Below are positions 24,402-25,597 of a stretch of DNA of 25,597 bases, in pieces. The position numbers were made by a program, and so were the translations under genes. The notes below the pieces were generated by a model. It searched no databases and had not been told where the DNA came from. It saw only the letters and a list, made by a program, of their open reading frames with translations. The DNA comes from Treponema sp. (GTDB taxonomy: Bacteria > Spirochaetota > Spirochaetia > Treponematales > Treponemataceae): contig JAEDGQ010000021.1 of assembly GCA_016297415.1 (NCBI GenBank), positions 1 to 25,597 of the forward strand, read 5' to 3'. The number at the start of each line of letters is the position of its first letter. The first letter of the stretch is position 1.

Positions 24402-25597
24402 ATGGATATTTCAAAGTATTTTGACTGGGCTGCTACAGCTCCTCAGGACAAAGAAATTCTTACAGAAGCTCTGACACAGTCCATGGAATTGTCAGGAAAT
24501 CCATCGGCTGTTCATAAGGAAGGACAGAAAGCCCGCACAGCTTTTGAAAATGCAAGAAAAAAAGCAGCATCAGTTCTTGGAGTAAAACCGGAAGAAGTAT
24601 TTTTTACTTCAGGTGGTACAGAAAGCGACCATATTCCTCTCCTCTCCCTCATAAACAGAGAACCAGACAGGGAAGGTCACAGAGGAACTGTAATTTTAAG
24701 TGGAATTGAACACCCGGCCCTTCGAGAACAGGCTGCCCAGTTAAAAAAGACTGGTTTTAATATTGTTACAGTAAACCCTGATACAAATGGTTTTGTAACT
24801 GCAGAATCAATTCTTACAAAACTTACTCCAGATACAGTTTTTGTTACAGTTATGGCTGTAAATAACGAAACAGGTTGTGTACAGAAAATTTATCAGATTG
24901 CAGATAGTCTGATTCAGGCCTGTCAGGGAAAAAGAAAACCTCATCTCCATATTGACTGCGTACAGGCAGCAGGAAAAATTCCCCTTAACCTTAACTACAG
25001 GGGAATAGATAGTGCAGCCCTTTCAGCTCACAAGATTTCTGGTCCCCGGGGAACTGGCATTCTTGTTTTAAAGAAGGACATAAAGCCATTTTTAACAGGC
25101 GGCGGACAGGAAAAAAACATAAGGTCTGGCACAGAAAACCTTTTTGGAGCAATTGCTTTTTCAAACTGTCTTGAAAAATACTATTTTCCTGAAGTTTCTA
25201 AGCTGAACCAGAACCAGAAAAACATTATCAGTAAACACAGACAGATGTCAGTTAATTTTATTGAAGGACTAAAGACAATTAAAAACTGTACTCTTGTTCC
25301 GGAATTACGAGGAAATACAAGTTCCGAAGTACAGGAAAATTTTTCTCCTTATGTAATTCAGGCAGCCTTTAAGGGAATTCCTGGAAACGTAATGGTAAGA
25401 GCCCTGGATGCAAAAGGTTTCTCAATCTCAACAGGAAGTGCCTGTTCTGCAAAAAAACAGAGCCGTCCCATTCTTGCAGCAATGAATGCCACCAGAGAAA
25501 TTCAGGACACAGCGGTCAGATTCAGTTTTGGACATTTTACAACAGAAAAAGATTTGGAAGCTCTTCTTGAAGCTGTAAAATCAATCTGTAAAGATTT
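24402..25597 (+). CDS. Cysteine desulfurase (NifS/IscS family), 3' end beyond the window
   Basis: 398 complete codons are visible with no stop before the window edge, so the gene is cut only near its 3' end (family about 380-400). It releases sulfur from cysteine, using PLP, for Fe-S clusters or other thio-cofactors. Visible features: YFDWAATAP (6-14; usual YLDNNATTP), FTSGGTES (68-75), GIEHPA (H104), VNNETG, HIDCVQAAGK (D185, Q188), the PLP lysine in SAHKISGPRG (K211) and the catalytic Cys in STGSACSAKKQ (C348). The short Cys loop is of the NifS/IscS class I type. AGGA lies 8 bases before the ATG. It follows aroB by 15 bp. No IscU or tRNA-thiolase gene is in view, so its sulfur acceptor is unknown. 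Confidence 0.95.
   Translation, partial: MDISKYFDWAATAPQDKEILTEALTQSMELSGNPSAVHKEGQKARTAFENARKKAASVLGVKPEEVFFTSGGTESDHIPLLSLINREPDREGHRGTVILSGIEHPALREQAAQLKKTGFNIVTVNPDTNGFVTAESILTKLTPDTVFVTVMAVNNETGCVQKIYQIADSLIQACQGKRKPHLHIDCVQAAGKIPLNLNYRGIDSAALSAHKISGPRGTGILVLKKDIKPFLTGGGQEKNIRSGTENLFGAIAFSNCLEKYYFPEVSKLNQNQKNIISKHRQMSVNFIEGLKTIKNCTLVPELRGNTSSEVQENFSPYVIQAAFKGIPGNVMVRALDAKGFSISTGSACSAKKQSRPILAAMNATREIQDTAVRFSFGHFTTEKDLEALLEAVKSICKD

Overview
The window is AT-rich, densely coded bacterial DNA that most resembles a Treponema-like spirochaete, probably a free-living or gut/rumen type. This rests on the outer-membrane cluster tamB-bamA-ompH(skp)-mutS, on tmk followed by a signal-peptide protein of unknown function, and on several spirochaete-looking proteins. 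I recall the bamA-skp-mutS order from Treponema pallidum. An aroB gene argues for a strain less host-reduced than T. pallidum. No search was run, so the genus is an inference.

Positions 72-19604 are one long minus-strand run, read from right to left. It starts with envelope biogenesis: tamB (inter-membrane AsmA-like protein), bamA (outer-membrane protein insertase), ompH/skp (periplasmic chaperone). mutS (mismatch repair) and comF (phosphoribosyltransferase-like competence protein) follow. After a good sigma-70 promoter at 8648-8676 come a glutamate synthase small-subunit-like flavoprotein, cheW, a DegT-fold protein that lacks the PLP lysine, nadK, recN (overlapping nadK by 8 bp), an unknown helical protein with a perfect Shine-Dalgarno, an HD-domain protein, and a LysM protein with a degenerate LytM domain. 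A short palindromic repeat at 13-37 lies beyond the last stop.

From 19605 the strand alternates. tmk, whose P-loop lysine is replaced by Thr, and a secreted aromatic-rich unknown protein read on the plus strand. They converge on a minus-strand pair, a FIST sensor protein followed by a membrane-free methyl-accepting signalling protein. The convergence point carries two hairpins, one of which looks like paired ends of an IS3/IS150-type element and doubles as a terminator. Divergent from FIST are aroB and a cysteine desulfurase that runs off the window end; the two sides have separate extended -10 promoters that flank a T10 tract.

The best candidates for something undescribed are the FIST/soluble-MCP bicistron (a likely split cytoplasmic chemoreceptor, which could use the CheW encoded in this window), the lysine-less DegT protein between cheW and nadK, the dead LytM protein, the tmk P-loop variant, and the start-codon-embedding hairpin at 20310-20352. 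No tRNA, rRNA, CRISPR array, prophage or intact insertion sequence was seen, and no gap reaches 300 bases.
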